A DNA stretch of 64,000 nucleotides from Georgenia sp. EYE_87 (GCF_023148685.1 NZ_JAHXNL010000009.1:1-64000), one strand, 5' to 3'. Numbered from the stretch's first letter, positions 1 through 11,000 are shown. Numbers and translations: made by a program. The notes: generated by a model from the sequence alone, not told the origin.

Positions 1-116
1 GTCGGCTCGAGCACCTGCGCGGCTCCGCCCTGGGGTTCCGCAACCTGACGAACTACATCGCCAGAGCACTCCTGGAGACCGGCGGATTCAGACCCCGACT
101 ACACCCTCAATTCTGA
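1..116 (+). pseudogene. C-terminal remnant of an ISL3-like transposase
   Basis: Reading from base 3, the plus strand encodes about 37 residues ending at a TGA at 114-116. The peptide contains HLRGSALGFRNLTNYIAR followed by LLETGGFRPRLHP, which I recognise from memory as the C-terminal tail of actinobacterial ISL3-type DDE transposases. The rest of the gene would lie left of the window, so I cannot say whether the element is complete. The fragment overlaps, antisense, the last codons of the neighbouring minus-strand gene, so that gene's 3' end lies in transposon-derived DNA. Family assignment is from pattern memory only. Confidence 0.6.
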
Positions 117-1137
117 AGAGCCGGTAAACCCGGCCCTCGGACGTGGTTACGACCGCGTCGCCCGGCTTCATACGGCTGAGAAATGCGAAGAGTTCGGTGA
201 GCTTGGCTCGCCGTTGGTGGTAGCTCAGGTGGGAGTAGTCGGCCTCCACTGCCGTGCGGAGCTCGTCGTAGCCGCTTCCCCCTTCGAGAGGCCGGAGGTG
301 CGCCGCTGCGAGGCTGACGAAACTTTCGCTCAGCCACATCGGCACGACATTGACGCCGGAGACGGCCGAGCCGCGCACAAGCCATGCCCGCGCTCCGGTA
401 CTTGCATCGGCCCCGAGCGCGTCGCGAAGTTCGTCCGCCGGTATCCGCTGCTCAGCGGACGCCCGTCCCGCGATGTCGAACTCAATGCCCTCGGCCGCAA
501 GAACCTCGCGGGGGTCGTCCGTGCGGCCTGCCTCATGCCACTGGAAGTCGGCGAGGATGGTTCCCTCCTCGCCGAGCACGCGATAGTGGTGCGGGACGTT
601 GACCGTTGCGAGGAACTCCCTGATCTCCGCGCTTCCGACGTCAATGAGGTCGGCGAGGTCCTCGTCGCTGCTCCACGATCCCTCGGCGATGAGCTCGACG
701 GCGTCCTGGACCGTCTGCCAGCCGGGCTGGGCCCATCGTTCCTCTGTCTTGCGGGACCTGGCGAATGCCCGGTAACGGCGGGACGTCACCTGATATACGT
801 CGGCGGCGTGCTCGCGAAGTCCCGTCCGACCTTCGTCCGTGATGCGCCAGCCGGCGTCGGACTTTTCGATCCATCCGATCGCCCGGAGCCAGCCCGAGGC
901 GAACCGGACGTAGGTGTCAACGCGCGGTCTGCCGCTCTTGTTGAGGCTGCGCTCAAATTCGGTGAGCTCCACACGCTTGGCCACCTCGGCGAGGACCTGA
1001 CCAGCAGGCACCGGCGCGTTCGCCTCGGCAAGAATCTCCAAGGCGGTGCGGAGCAGCAGGTCACGACGAAACTCCCTCACAGTGACTTCCTTCCCCACGG
1101 GAACCTTGCCCGCGTCATGGACCACGTTTCCCGTCAT
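88..1137 (-). CDS. Winged-helix / alkyltransferase-like DNA-binding protein, probably truncated at its C terminus
   Basis: 349 residues from ATG at 1137, five bases after the methyltransferase stop, so last in the four-gene operon. Three parts can be seen. Residues about 18-115 look like the N-terminal winged helix of Mrr-type restriction proteins (LLLRTALEILAEANAPVPAG...). Residues about 130-245 carry a stretch ending in VLAAEGIEFDIAGRASAEQR, which closely matches a stretch after the alkyltransferase-like (MGMT/ATL) domain of the nuclease at 13855. Residues about 248-349 (AWLVRGSAVSG, LKPGD-like MKPGDAVVTTSEGRVYR) resemble a domain found at the N terminus of some McrB-like GTPases. This last domain stops abruptly inside DNA that reads as transposase on the other strand, so the protein may once have been longer. 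Inferred role: recognising modified or damaged DNA for the operon. Confidence 0.6.
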   Translation of the reverse strand: MTGNVVHDAGKVPVGKEVTVREFRRDLLLRTALEILAEANAPVPAGQVLAEVAKRVELTEFERSLNKSGRPRVDTYVRFASGWLRAIGWIEKSDAGWRITDEGRTGLREHAADVYQVTSRRYRAFARSRKTEERWAQPGWQTVQDAVELIAEGSWSSDEDLADLIDVGSAEIREFLATVNVPHHYRVLGEEGTILADFQWHEAGRTDDPREVLAAEGIEFDIAGRASAEQRIPADELRDALGADASTGARAWLVRGSAVSGVNVVPMWLSESFVSLAAAHLRPLEGGSGYDELRTAVEADYSHLSYHQRRAKLTELFAFLSRMKPGDAVVTTSEGRVYRLFRIEGVVGV

Positions 1138-1142
1138 CGTGC

Positions 1143-4100
1143 TCAGGCGGTCGCGGAAGGTGCCATCGACCGGATACTCGCGGGCGCCGTCGGGCCCGAC
1201 CCTGATCTGGTCTCGTGGCGCGGTCCGTGTCCCGGCGGCGGGTCCAGCTGGGTCCGATAGGCCGTTCCCGAGTCAACGGCCTCCTGCATGGCGTCGTAGC
1301 GCTCAAGGACGAGCCGCTTCGTGCGAAATTCGCCGTGGTCGCGTTCGTCGTACTTGCGCACCACGAAGAAGGAGTCGAGCACGTGCTCAACCTCGGGTCG
1401 GTCGAGTCCGTAGATGTGGAACATGGCGGCGTCGAGCTCGGCTTTGAGCACCTCGCGACGGTTTGGAATCCACCGGAAGGGTGGTCCGTCGTCGCCCAGG
1501 TCATGGGCGTATGGGGCGATCCGATAGGAGGTGTAGGTCAGTTCGAGAACCCGAGGCTTGATGAAGTCTGCGAGGGCCGCGCTCGGATCCCAGGGAGCGG
1601 CGCTGGCGAAGGTCTTCGGTGCGGGGCACGCCAGTTGCTCCATGATCCCGTACGTCATGTGAGTCCCGCTCAACTTCTGCCTCGCAACGTAGTCACACAC
1701 CAACGACGACCAGGTCGCTTGGAGCAGCGGCGCACCATCCGGATTGGCAGGAAACGCGATCGGAAACACGTGCCCGACCGCGGAGCGGGGCAGCACGGAG
1801 GGCACGAAAGTTCGTTCGTTGCTGGCGTTGGTGATGTCGCGCCAGCCGAGAAACCATTCTCGGTCCCAATGGTCACCAACGGCAATGGTGACTGCCTCGT
1901 CTGGAAGCCAATATCGGGTGAGGGTCTCGACCGCTGGGCTGTCGTGGGCTTCTAGGCTAATTTTCGGGAGAGTGCCTTTGTTGAGGTGTGCTTGGGTGGC
2001 GTCCGCGTAGGTGGAGTAGCGGTGGTCGTAGTGGAAGAGCAGCTTGGCTTCGTAGAGGGGTAACCAGCGGCGCTCCCCGTCGTTCCATGCCCAGCCGTCG
2101 AACTGGGCGTCCTCGGCTGCGAGCTGGTCGGCGGTGCTGAAGATCTCGGAGTCGTTAGCCATGTCGAAAAGGCGGGTGAAAGCGAGCCCCCAGGGGTTGC
2201 CGCTGGGGTCGCCGTCGCGGATCAGGACGGGCTGCCGGCGATAGATTCCGAGGGTGATCTCCGCATCCGCTCGGGACCGGAAGACCGGCAGGGTGCCGGT
2301 GTTGGGGTTGAGGAGCAGAACCTCCTCTGGTGCGAGTTCGAACCGGCGTTGTGGCACGTCCTCGATGAAGCGGGTGTAGAAGGCGAATCGCACGCGGTCG
2401 ACTCGGCTTCCGCCGGTGATGCTCGTGACCGCGAAACGGAACTGGTTGTGCACGCTGGGGAAGATTTTGGCTTCGTTCTCGAAGTCGTAGAAGGCGGCGA
2501 GCCGTCCTTGGGAGAGGGTCTCGGCGAAGAACCGGGCGGTGGTGGCGTCGGTCGCGAGGCCGGTGGGGGTGATGATGCCCATGCGTCCGTCGGGCCGGAT
2601 GGTGGTGCGCATGGTCTCGGCGAAGACGCTGTAGGTGTTGACGTCGCCGCGGCCGGTCAGCGGGTAGTGGCCGGAGTTGCGCAGGAAGTGGCTCTGGCCC
2701 TCTGAAGTTCGCAATGTCTGCTGAAACTCGGCGAGAAGTGCAGGACTCCGCTCGGCGAGACCCTTGATGAGCTTCTTGCGGGAGGCAGCGTTGCCAGCCG
2801 CCGCGATCTGCGGATCGCGGGAGGCGAAGAACTCCTTCTCCTGGATCTTCACCCGTTCCCAGGGTGGGTTGCCGATGACGCACGCGAATCCGCCGTGCCA
2901 GCCGGTGTCCGTGTCGGGTGCGCCGCCGTCGGGGACCGAGAAGATGTCGGGAAACTCGAGGTGCCAGTGGAAGAAGCGATACGCGGCGGCGAGGGTATCG
3001 ACCGCACCGATAACTTCGGGCCGAAGATCGTGGATTGGAGTGGTGAGCGTCTGGTGGGTGATGGCTGCTGTACCGGCGGATTTGTGCTGGACGAAGGCTG
3101 CGCACCAGGCGTCGGTGGTAAAGCGGGCCTGTCGCATGCCGGGGGATGACTCCAGGGCAGCGAATCTGCTGGCCTGGAGGTGGACGTCGCCGAGCGAGAG
3201 TGCCCGGTTCGCCGTGATCCGGGCGGCTTCTGCACTCAGGGCTTGGTTGCCGGGGTCGATCTGCTGGACGTCGAAGAGGTCGCCTTGGCCCGTGGCGTCA
3301 CGTTCGGTGGCGTTTCGCTTGCGGAGGGCGGTGGCGTACTTCTTGTCGTCGCCCTCGATGGGGGTGAAGGCGATGTCCGGGATGCCCGCGGCTAGGAGGG
3401 CCGGCGTGGTGGCGAGGAGGGAGTTGCCGACCTTGATGTGAGCGTCGAGGAAGCTCAGCGGGTGGCCGGGGCGGAGGGCTTCGATCCAGAGGCTCACCTT
3501 GGCGAGCTCGGCGGCCATGGGATTGAGGTCGACGCCGTAGATACATTGCGCGATGACGTCGTGGAGAGCCTCTTTGAGGTGCGTGGGGCTCGGATCGGTG
3601 TCGGCACCGCGGACGGTGGCGAGGCGTTGGGCGATGCGCCGTGCCGCCGCGACGAGGAAGTGGCCGGAGCCACAGGCGGGGTCGCAGACAGTGAGGTTCA
3701 GGAGCGCTTCCTCGGGGTTATCCGACCTCTCGGCAGAGTCGAGCAGGGGGTCGAGGGTTGTGTCGAGGACGAGGTCGATCAGTCCCGCGGGCGTGTAGTA
3801 CGAGCCGCTGGTCTTGCGGTCGTTGCCGGCGAGATTCTCCAAGGTGAAGGTGCGCTCGACGGCGTCGACCCGGGGGATGAGCTCGAGGAGGGACTCGTAG
3901 ATGCTGCCGAGCTCTTCGGCGCCGAGGTGGCGGTAGTCGACCATCCGCCGGGGCTGACCCTTGGGCTGGACCACAGCGAGGCGACGAATGGCGGTCAGCA
4001 GGGACTCGTTCGCCAGAGAGAGGTCGCTCGCTACGTCGGCCGGGCCGCGTTCGAAGAGCCCACCCAGGGCAGGCAGACCGAGTGCGGGAAGTCCTCCTTC

Positions 4101-5177
4101 GCGGCCGAGGCCATCCATGACGATGGTCAGCGCCTGCCAGAGGTCACCGTGGCGCGTGCCGCGCCGCCGGGTGGCAAGGCGGCGTAGCCGGGCGGTGGCG
4201 AAGTAGTCCCGGTAGCGGCTCCGGGCCAGCGGTTCGGCGTGCGGGTCGAGGAGGGCGTCCCGGTCCTCGGCCACGAAGAGGAAGAGGAGGCGGTAGACCA
4301 GGCGGAGCAGCGCCCTGTGGTAGTCCTCCAGGCGCAGCTCGCCAGAGCTCAGTCGATGGACCAGAGCGCCGTTGTCGGGGTGGCGCAGGAATCCTGTGCC
4401 CAGTGCCTCGATGGCGTCCTGGACCCCGTCGCGGAGCAGACCCAGGGCCCGGGTGCCGGACTCGACCGCGGCCGTGCGCCATCGCTCGAGCCAGCACTCC
4501 GACGCAGGTGCGCCTTCCGACAGCGGTTCGACCCGTGACTGGTGGACCAGCATGTAGAGGACCACGAAGTCGGAGAAGACCTCGCCGTCGAACATGGCCT
4601 CGAGATCGAACTCGAGATAGCTCTGCCCGACGAGCGAGGTCGAGTCCCGGAGCAGCCGGAGGGTGCGCCCGTTGGACAGCACCCCCCACAGGTAATCGTC
4701 GCTCCGGTTGAGGAGTTCTTGGACAAGGGCGTGGGGTGCGCGGCCAGCCGCGCCGGGCACGCCAGGAGTACGCCGGTCCAGGTCGACGCCCCACCCGAGA
4801 AGGTGGATGGGCGTGCGTTCCCAGAGGTGGGAGACAGGGTATGCGGTGTCCGCGGCGCTGAGACCGCCCGCTGGTGCGGTGGGCAGACGGCCGTAGCCGA
4901 GCTCACGGAAGAGCAGGGCGAGCCACTTCTCTCTGGTGAGGCCGACCGCCGGATCGGTCGCCGACAACTTCTTGCGGGCCGCAGTGAATGAGGCCCAGGT
5001 GCCGGTGAGGTAGGACCAGGCGCGGTTGGCGGCCTCACGTACCGACTCCCCGTCACCGAGGTGGTAGTCGCCGGCGCGGAGCCCCGGCAGGTCGGAGTCG
5101 CCGGCCAGGACGCGAGCGAGAAGGTCGGGCGGTAGAAGGCCGCCCACCGACCGGATGGTGGTGAAGGCGGTGCTCAC
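1143..5177 (-). CDS. PglX/Eco57I-like N6-adenine DNA methyltransferase (DrmMI-like)
   Basis: About 1344 residues. I start it at the GTG at 5177, whose bases overlap the stop of the SNF2 helicase (GTGA); the longer open frame upstream is only read-through in the helicase. The protein has a long N-terminal region, then methyltransferase motif I DPACGSGHFL near residue 500, the associated ISSWIEAL-like VSLWIEALRPG, and the catalytic NPPW motif near residue 767, followed by a target-recognition-type C terminus. The order and size fit PglX (BREX) and DrmMI (DISARM) enzymes, which methylate adenine to mark host DNA. Its place directly after an SNF2 helicase and a DUF1998 helicase favours the DISARM-like role. 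A standalone type IIG restriction-modification enzyme is less likely because no nuclease motif was recognised in it. Confidence 0.85.
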   Translation of the reverse strand: MSTAFTTIRSVGGLLPPDLLARVLAGDSDLPGLRAGDYHLGDGESVREAANRAWSYLTGTWASFTAARKKLSATDPAVGLTREKWLALLFRELGYGRLPTAPAGGLSAADTAYPVSHLWERTPIHLLGWGVDLDRRTPGVPGAAGRAPHALVQELLNRSDDYLWGVLSNGRTLRLLRDSTSLVGQSYLEFDLEAMFDGEVFSDFVVLYMLVHQSRVEPLSEGAPASECWLERWRTAAVESGTRALGLLRDGVQDAIEALGTGFLRHPDNGALVHRLSSGELRLEDYHRALLRLVYRLLFLFVAEDRDALLDPHAEPLARSRYRDYFATARLRRLATRRRGTRHGDLWQALTIVMDGLGREGGLPALGLPALGGLFERGPADVASDLSLANESLLTAIRRLAVVQPKGQPRRMVDYRHLGAEELGSIYESLLELIPRVDAVERTFTLENLAGNDRKTSGSYYTPAGLIDLVLDTTLDPLLDSAERSDNPEEALLNLTVCDPACGSGHFLVAAARRIAQRLATVRGADTDPSPTHLKEALHDVIAQCIYGVDLNPMAAELAKVSLWIEALRPGHPLSFLDAHIKVGNSLLATTPALLAAGIPDIAFTPIEGDDKKYATALRKRNATERDATGQGDLFDVQQIDPGNQALSAEAARITANRALSLGDVHLQASRFAALESSPGMRQARFTTDAWCAAFVQHKSAGTAAITHQTLTTPIHDLRPEVIGAVDTLAAAYRFFHWHLEFPDIFSVPDGGAPDTDTGWHGGFACVIGNPPWERVKIQEKEFFASRDPQIAAAGNAASRKKLIKGLAERSPALLAEFQQTLRTSEGQSHFLRNSGHYPLTGRGDVNTYSVFAETMRTTIRPDGRMGIITPTGLATDATTARFFAETLSQGRLAAFYDFENEAKIFPSVHNQFRFAVTSITGGSRVDRVRFAFYTRFIEDVPQRRFELAPEEVLLLNPNTGTLPVFRSRADAEITLGIYRRQPVLIRDGDPSGNPWGLAFTRLFDMANDSEIFSTADQLAAEDAQFDGWAWNDGERRWLPLYEAKLLFHYDHRYSTYADATQAHLNKGTLPKISLEAHDSPAVETLTRYWLPDEAVTIAVGDHWDREWFLGWRDITNASNERTFVPSVLPRSAVGHVFPIAFPANPDGAPLLQATWSSLVCDYVARQKLSGTHMTYGIMEQLACPAPKTFASAAPWDPSAALADFIKPRVLELTYTSYRIAPYAHDLGDDGPPFRWIPNRREVLKAELDAAMFHIYGLDRPEVEHVLDSFFVVRKYDERDHGEFRTKRLVLERYDAMQEAVDSGTAYRTQLDPPPGHGPRHETRSGSGPTAPASIRSMAPSATA

Positions 5178-8014
5178 GAGGCACCTCCGCCGGCGGTAGG
5201 CAGGTAGATGTAGACGCCGAGGATGTCGGTCGGCTTCTGTGCGGTGACGACGAGTCCTCGACGTGCGGCGCCGGCCCCTGCGCGGACGCGACGGTGGCTC
5301 TGGAGCAGCGTCGCGGCGAGGTCGTCGGCCGTGGCGTTGAGGTGATCTTCGACGGCGGGGAGGGTGTCGATGACGCGTTCGGCGAGCGTGGCGGCCTGGT
5401 CGGCGGGCATGTTGGCTCCTGGAGTCGCCGCGAGAAGGCTGCTCACCGCGGCGTCGTCGAGCCATGCGGCGTGGTCGGGTGGGCCTTGGAACGCCAGCAG
5501 CTGGGCGTCCTCCGCGACGAGGGGTCTGGTTCCGGTTGCGGTGGGGATCTGCAGATGGAATCGGAACCTGACAAGCAGCAGCGTGGTGCGGGTAGTGACG
5601 GCGGTCGTGCGCATCACGCCCGCGCGGGTGGCGGGTCGGGAGTCGGGATCGCTCGCGCGGTCGAGGGCTGAGTCGAGCACGTGCCGGGCGAGAGCCTCAA
5701 CAGTGGGGTCGGTGCGGGACAGGAGGGCGTGGCCACGCTTGACCGGGAGCTGAGCATGGAAAGGCAGCGGCTCGGCGTGGCCGAGAGGGAGTGCATCGCG
5801 GACGCCTGCAGTCAGGGTGGTGGTCACGGCGGTGAATCCGTCCTTGGTCGGAGTGACGGAGGCGCCGAGCGCGCGTAGCACCTCATCAGTGAAGGCGGCG
5901 ACGTCGTCGTGCGTGCCGAGCGCGGCGCGTACGGCCGCGACCTCGGCGGCGACCTCGCCGGGGTGGATGCTCCGCTGCGCGTACCGGGTGCGGGACCGCT
6001 TCTCCTTCTCGGCTGCCGACTCCCAGTCGCGGTGGAGGTGCTCGATCTTCTCGGTCAGTCCGAGGTCGAGGGTGAGCTGCTGGGGGTCCTGTCCGCGCAG
6101 CAGCAACCCCTCCAGGAGGGCCTGGATGACGCCGTCGGACTGGTCGGGGACCGGGACTGAGACACCGGTCGCCTTGGTGATCGCGCGGTGCTTGCGGATG
6201 AGGGTGTCCAGGACGATGCCGTCGATGCGGTTGTCGGTGCCGTAGATCGTCACCGCGCGCACGATGTTGGCCCGCTGGCCGAACCGGTCGACCCGGCCTT
6301 CGCGTTGCTCGTGCCGCGTGGGGTTCCATGCGAGGTCATAGTGGACGACCGCCTGGAAGGCATCTTGAAGGTTGACGCCCTCGGAGAGGCAGTCGGTGGC
6401 GACAAGGACGTGCCGGGCGTCGGTGGCGGTGAGGTCTCGGATGCGCTGCTCGCGCTCGCTCGGGGGGAGCGTGCCGGTCACGGACGCGATGTCGACACCC
6501 TTGCCCAGCGCCCCAGAGAGATGCTCAGCGACGTACTCGGCGGTGTCGATGTAGCGACAGAAGACGATCGGGTCGTACCCGTCGGCCAGCAGCGCCTTGA
6601 CCTCCTTGGTCAGGGTGGCCAACTTGCGGTCCTGAGCCGGGCCGGCCAGGGCCTCGGCCTCCCGGGCGAGGGTGAGGAGGCGGCGATGGCGCGGGTCGCT
6701 GGTGCTGGCCTCGCCGGTGGTGTCCGCGCCCGGGATGGCGTCGAGGGACTCCAGGGCCTCGTCGTCCGCGGTGTCCAGGATGCCCGCGCGCCCCAGCGCG
6801 TCGGCCTCGGCGACGTCGACCGCCTCGGCGGAGGCGGCGCGAGTTCGCAGGGTGGCGGCGGCAGCGTGCGGTGAAGAGGCGATGGTGCGCAGCAGGGCCA
6901 GGGCCGACCACCAACGGACCCGCTGGTGGACCGTGCCGCCCGCGGTGTCGCGGACCTGCTCGCGGGCATAGGCGAGGACCTTCTCGAACAGCGCTTGGTA
7001 CGCCGGTGAGAGCGCGTAGGGAGCCTCACGGCTCTCCCGGTCGGCCGGGAACGCGGTCTCCTCGTCGAGGAAGGTACGGATGTCGGCGCGGCGACGTTGG
7101 ACGAAATGTTTGGCGAGGAGTTCCCGGTCCGACTGGCGTTCGAGGTCGAGGCTGGCCAGAGCGGGGTTGAGCAGGCCGACAAGGTTGCGGAAGCCGGCGT
7201 CCTTGCCCGAATGGGGGGTGGCGGTGACCAGCACCAGGTGTCGGTCGGGGTCCTTGGCGAGGCCCTGGAGCAGCTCGTAGCGCTGGTGTCGGGTGCGCCC
7301 GCTGCCGCCGTCGTCGGCCACCGCGGTGTGCGCCTCGTCGACGATGACGAGCTCGGGACAGCGGTTGAGGAACTCGTGGCGTCGCTGGGGGGACTTGATG
7401 AAGTCCGTGGAGACCACCACGAAGGGGTACTTGTCGAACAACGACTCGTCCATCATCAGCCCTCGCTCGAGGGATCGGACGGTGGAGGTGAGAACGAGCT
7501 CGGCGTCGATGTTGAACTTCTCGCGCAGCTCGTGCTGCCACTGCTCGGCCAGGGCTGGGCTGCACAGCACAGCCAGGCGCTGCACGGCGCCCTGCGCGAG
7601 CAGTTCGGCGGCGATGAGGCCGGCTTCAACGGTCTTGCCGATGCCCACGTCGTCGGCGACGAGCAGGCGCACCACGTCCTGGCGCAGTGCCAGCATCAGC
7701 GGGACGTACTGGTAGGCGCGCGGTTCGACGGCCAGACCGGCAACCGAGCGGAACGGTCCCGCGGAGGAGCGGAACCCAATCCGCAGTGCCGTGCGCAGCA
7801 GCGCGGCGCTGGTCGCGTCGCCCAGATCTGACGGACTCGGTGGTGGGAATGTGGCCGGGGTGACCGCCTCGATCGCTGGGAATACCCCCGCGATGTCGTC
7901 GCGTCCTCCCCCCAGCGGTCTCAGGACGAGGAAATCGGGGACGCTGTCGGGGAGCACCACCCATTCCCTGCCTCGTGTGCGCACGAGCGAGCCGGCGGCG
8001 TATGTCGTCGTCAC
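5174..8014 (-). CDS. SNF2-family helicase (DrmD-like)
   Basis: About 946 residues from the GTG at 8014, which overlaps the stop of the preceding helicase gene (GTGA). Walker A is GIGKT (ADDVGIGKTVEAG, near residue 125), motif II is DEAH (VIVDEAHTAV, near residue 225), motif III is VTATPHSG, and the C-terminal RecA lobe has ATDCLSEGVNLQDA and EGRVDRFGQ. This is the HepA/RapA-like branch of SNF2 ATPases, typical of phage-defence operons. Such enzymes translocate on double-stranded DNA rather than unwind it fully. In class 1 DISARM the SNF2 gene (drmD) is next to the adenine methyltransferase drmMI, which is the order seen here. The tight coupling on both sides suggests fixed stoichiometry with its neighbours. 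Confidence 0.88.
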   Translation of the reverse strand: MTTTYAAGSLVRTRGREWVVLPDSVPDFLVLRPLGGGRDDIAGVFPAIEAVTPATFPPPSPSDLGDATSAALLRTALRIGFRSSAGPFRSVAGLAVEPRAYQYVPLMLALRQDVVRLLVADDVGIGKTVEAGLIAAELLAQGAVQRLAVLCSPALAEQWQHELREKFNIDAELVLTSTVRSLERGLMMDESLFDKYPFVVVSTDFIKSPQRRHEFLNRCPELVIVDEAHTAVADDGGSGRTRHQRYELLQGLAKDPDRHLVLVTATPHSGKDAGFRNLVGLLNPALASLDLERQSDRELLAKHFVQRRRADIRTFLDEETAFPADRESREAPYALSPAYQALFEKVLAYAREQVRDTAGGTVHQRVRWWSALALLRTIASSPHAAAATLRTRAASAEAVDVAEADALGRAGILDTADDEALESLDAIPGADTTGEASTSDPRHRRLLTLAREAEALAGPAQDRKLATLTKEVKALLADGYDPIVFCRYIDTAEYVAEHLSGALGKGVDIASVTGTLPPSEREQRIRDLTATDARHVLVATDCLSEGVNLQDAFQAVVHYDLAWNPTRHEQREGRVDRFGQRANIVRAVTIYGTDNRIDGIVLDTLIRKHRAITKATGVSVPVPDQSDGVIQALLEGLLLRGQDPQQLTLDLGLTEKIEHLHRDWESAAEKEKRSRTRYAQRSIHPGEVAAEVAAVRAALGTHDDVAAFTDEVLRALGASVTPTKDGFTAVTTTLTAGVRDALPLGHAEPLPFHAQLPVKRGHALLSRTDPTVEALARHVLDSALDRASDPDSRPATRAGVMRTTAVTTRTTLLLVRFRFHLQIPTATGTRPLVAEDAQLLAFQGPPDHAAWLDDAAVSSLLAATPGANMPADQAATLAERVIDTLPAVEDHLNATADDLAATLLQSHRRVRAGAGAARRGLVVTAQKPTDILGVYIYLPTAGGGAS

Positions 8015-11000
8015 GGTGTGGGGTTCTCCCTGCTGGTGCCGAAGATCGATGGATGCTTGGTGACGACGGCGTGCCACGCGGTTTTGTCGTATCCGACCCG
8101 GACGACCATCCATCCGGCGTCGATCAGTCGCTCCTCGGCCTCGCGGTCGCGTTCGGCGACTGCGGCCGAGTCGTGCACCGGTCCGTCGACGAAGACCGCG
8201 ACCGGACTGCCGGTCAGGTCGTAGATGAAATCAGGCCGCGCACTTGCCTCCGGGATCCGGACCTGGGCACGGTCCGGAAGCCGGAGTCCGCGTTCGTCGA
8301 GCCAGTCGAGAAATCTGCGCTCGAGCCCGGAGTCGGCGAGGTTGGCGAGCTGATCGCGCTGCTCTGCCCGGGTGCGTCCGCCGGCGCCGGTGGTCGTCGT
8401 CGAAGTCGCCATGGTGAGGAGGAGGTCACGAATGGTGTGGCGGTCGATCTGGGCGTGGTCGAGCTGGTTGTTGTAGGAGAGCAGGCACTCGTAGCAGGCG
8501 TGCTCGCACCGTTCCCGGGCGCCGTCGGCGTGCCCGAGGTCGGCTCCGGTCTCGGGGTCGAAGTGGGCGATCATCAGCGCTTTGCGGGCGACCCTGGCCA
8601 TCGCGTCTGGTTCCGTGACGAGGCGGCGCAGCGCGCCGGCGCCACCCTCGGCGGACTCGGTCAGCAGCAGCCGTCCGCGGTGCGCGTCGTCGGGCAGCTC
8701 CTGACTCTCCAGCTCCGAATCCTCGAGCTGGAAGAGCGCCTCGGCACCGCGTTCGAGGGCGTAGCGCAGAGTCGTGGCGACTGCATCGTCCACGCTCTGC
8801 GCCAGGCGCATGACGAGAATGTTGCGGCGGTCCTCGACGTAGGGGATGACCTTGGCCTTGCGTGCGACATCTTCTGCGGCGTCGAGTGACTCGGTGTCGA
8901 CGGTCGTGTCGGTGGCCTGCTTCTCCGAGAGCCACTTTCCTTCGCCGAGGTCGAGCCAGAATCCGCGGTCGTGCGGGTTCTTGCGGCGGCGGCGTCCGAC
9001 GTTGGCGATGCGGATCATGGCGCTGTCACCGTACGTCAGATTGGCGAGCGGGCCGTCCGACGTGTCCGCGGTGAGGGCCTCGACGCGGCCGGGCCGGTCC
9101 CCGTGATCGTGAAAGCGGTAGGAAACCTCGAGCTCGAATCCTGAGCGGCGCCGTTCCTCCTCGTCGCTGGAGATCCGTTCGCGTCGCCGGGTGAACACGG
9201 TCTGCAGGCGCAGCAGGCCGTAGGTCTTGCCGCCCAGCGGCTCACCGCAGGAGTCGCAGACATCGGTGCCGACGCCGACCGGATGGTGGTAGCCGCAGGC
9301 GCCGCACCGGCGAGCGTCCTCGGTGACCGTGCCGGTGGCATCACCGGGGCTGCGGGGAAGCTGGACCCGGACGACCTCGTAGCGGGCACCCTCGTGATAG
9401 ATCAGGGCACCGGGGCCGAACTCACTGATGGCGAGGAACCGGGGTCGCTGGATGTAGTCGCCGTCCCGAGGACCACGGCCTGCCCGCCCGCCGGGAATGT
9501 ACGCGGCGAGCGGCAGCCGCGGGAAGGAGTACCCAGGCAGGAAGCCCTCGGAGGCGAGGTACCGGTAGGAGTAGAAGTCAGTCTGGCCCAGCTCGCTGTC
9601 TTCGTTACGTAGCAGCACGAGCTGGCTTCGCGCGTCGCCCGCGCGTCGCGCAGCGACATCCCGGAGCCTGCCCGGGGCCTTCGGGTCCACCGCAAGCTTG
9701 CTCTGGTCGTTGTACTCGGCCATGGCGGCGCGGTACAGGCTGCGCCACCGGTCCAGGGCCTCGTCCAGGCTCTGCGGTGCCCGGGCCACCTGGTCAGCCA
9801 CCCAGCCGTCGTACCACCATGACACCGCCTCACCAGACGCAGCCCACGTTCGCCGCAACTCGTCGAGCACGTGCTCGGCACGGTGGGTGGCCCGGCGGCG
9901 CGCGCTCTCCTCGGTCAGCGCCCGCCAGATCTCCGGCAGGATCGTCAGCGTGGGGTTCTCCCCAACGGCGTCGACCACGTCGGTGAGGCGCGAGCGCATC
10001 GACTGGTCCGTCTCGGCCAGCCAGATGGCGTGGACATGGGAACGCACCAGATCCTCGTTCCCCAGGTCAAGGCGTGGCGCGACGACCGACCCGGCCACCA
10101 TCTCGCGAGAGTGGCGGAAGTAGTAGCTGTCGTGTGCGTTGCCGGTCGCGCAGTATGTGACCACGAGCGCTGGCTGCCCGCTGCGCCCCGCGCGTCCAGA
10201 GCGCTGGGCATAGTTGGCCGGCGTAGGCGGCACGTTCCGCAGGCCGACGGCGTTGAGACTCGCGATGTCCACACCGAGTTCCATCGTGGGCGAGCAGTAC
10301 AGCAGCGGCAGCGTGCCGGCGCGGAAGTCCAACTCGCGGGACTGCCGCTCATCCTGGGGCACCTGGGCCGTGTGCTCCTTCGCCCGCAGCCCTGAGAGGT
10401 TTACGCCGAGGTCGCTGTACAGGCTCCTGAAGAACGGGTTCACGCGCGAGACGTTCTCGGCGTCCAGGCTCTTGCGGAGTGGGTCCTCGGCGCCCTTGGT
10501 GCCATCACCGGCGAGCCACCGTAGCGCCGAGGCCTTCACCCGGTAGCCCTTCTCACCGTTCTCGGTCTCGACCACGGCGGTCAGGAGTCCCGTGGTATCG
10601 AGGACTCGGAAGAAGTCGCCGATGATCTGCTGGGCGTCGTCAACGGTGAGTTTCGCTCCCACCCCGACGTCAGAGCGGCGCAGATAGCGGCCGAAGGCGG
10701 ACCTGCCGGAAACGTTGAGGTCTCCGCGGTACCCCCCGACCTTGCCGGACCGGGCAAAGGCGGTGCCCACCTGGGCGACCCGCTCGCCGTCGGCGATGGT
10801 CCATGCCCCGACCAGGTGCTGCCGCGATTCTCTGACCAGCTGATCGAAGCCCGCCTGGGTCAACGACGGCACGTCGATCGCCAGTGCGCGCCGCATCTCG
10901 TCGAGCAGGATGTGCGCGAGCTCCTCGCGCAGCTGAGGGCGGGCGTCCTGGAGGGCGGGATGTGCCCCTTCCCAGGACTCACTGTCGGCGGCGATCTCCG

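Noticed and set aside
214-1260. Long plus-strand frame of 348 codons opposite the operon's last gene
   Set aside because: It lies antisense to a gene with recognisable domains, lacks a ribosome binding site and has no motif; it is a high-GC frame shadow.
5178-5465. N-terminal extension of the methyltransferase frame
   Set aside because: It is read-through inside the SNF2 helicase gene; the GTG at 5177 gives the usual GTGA junction.
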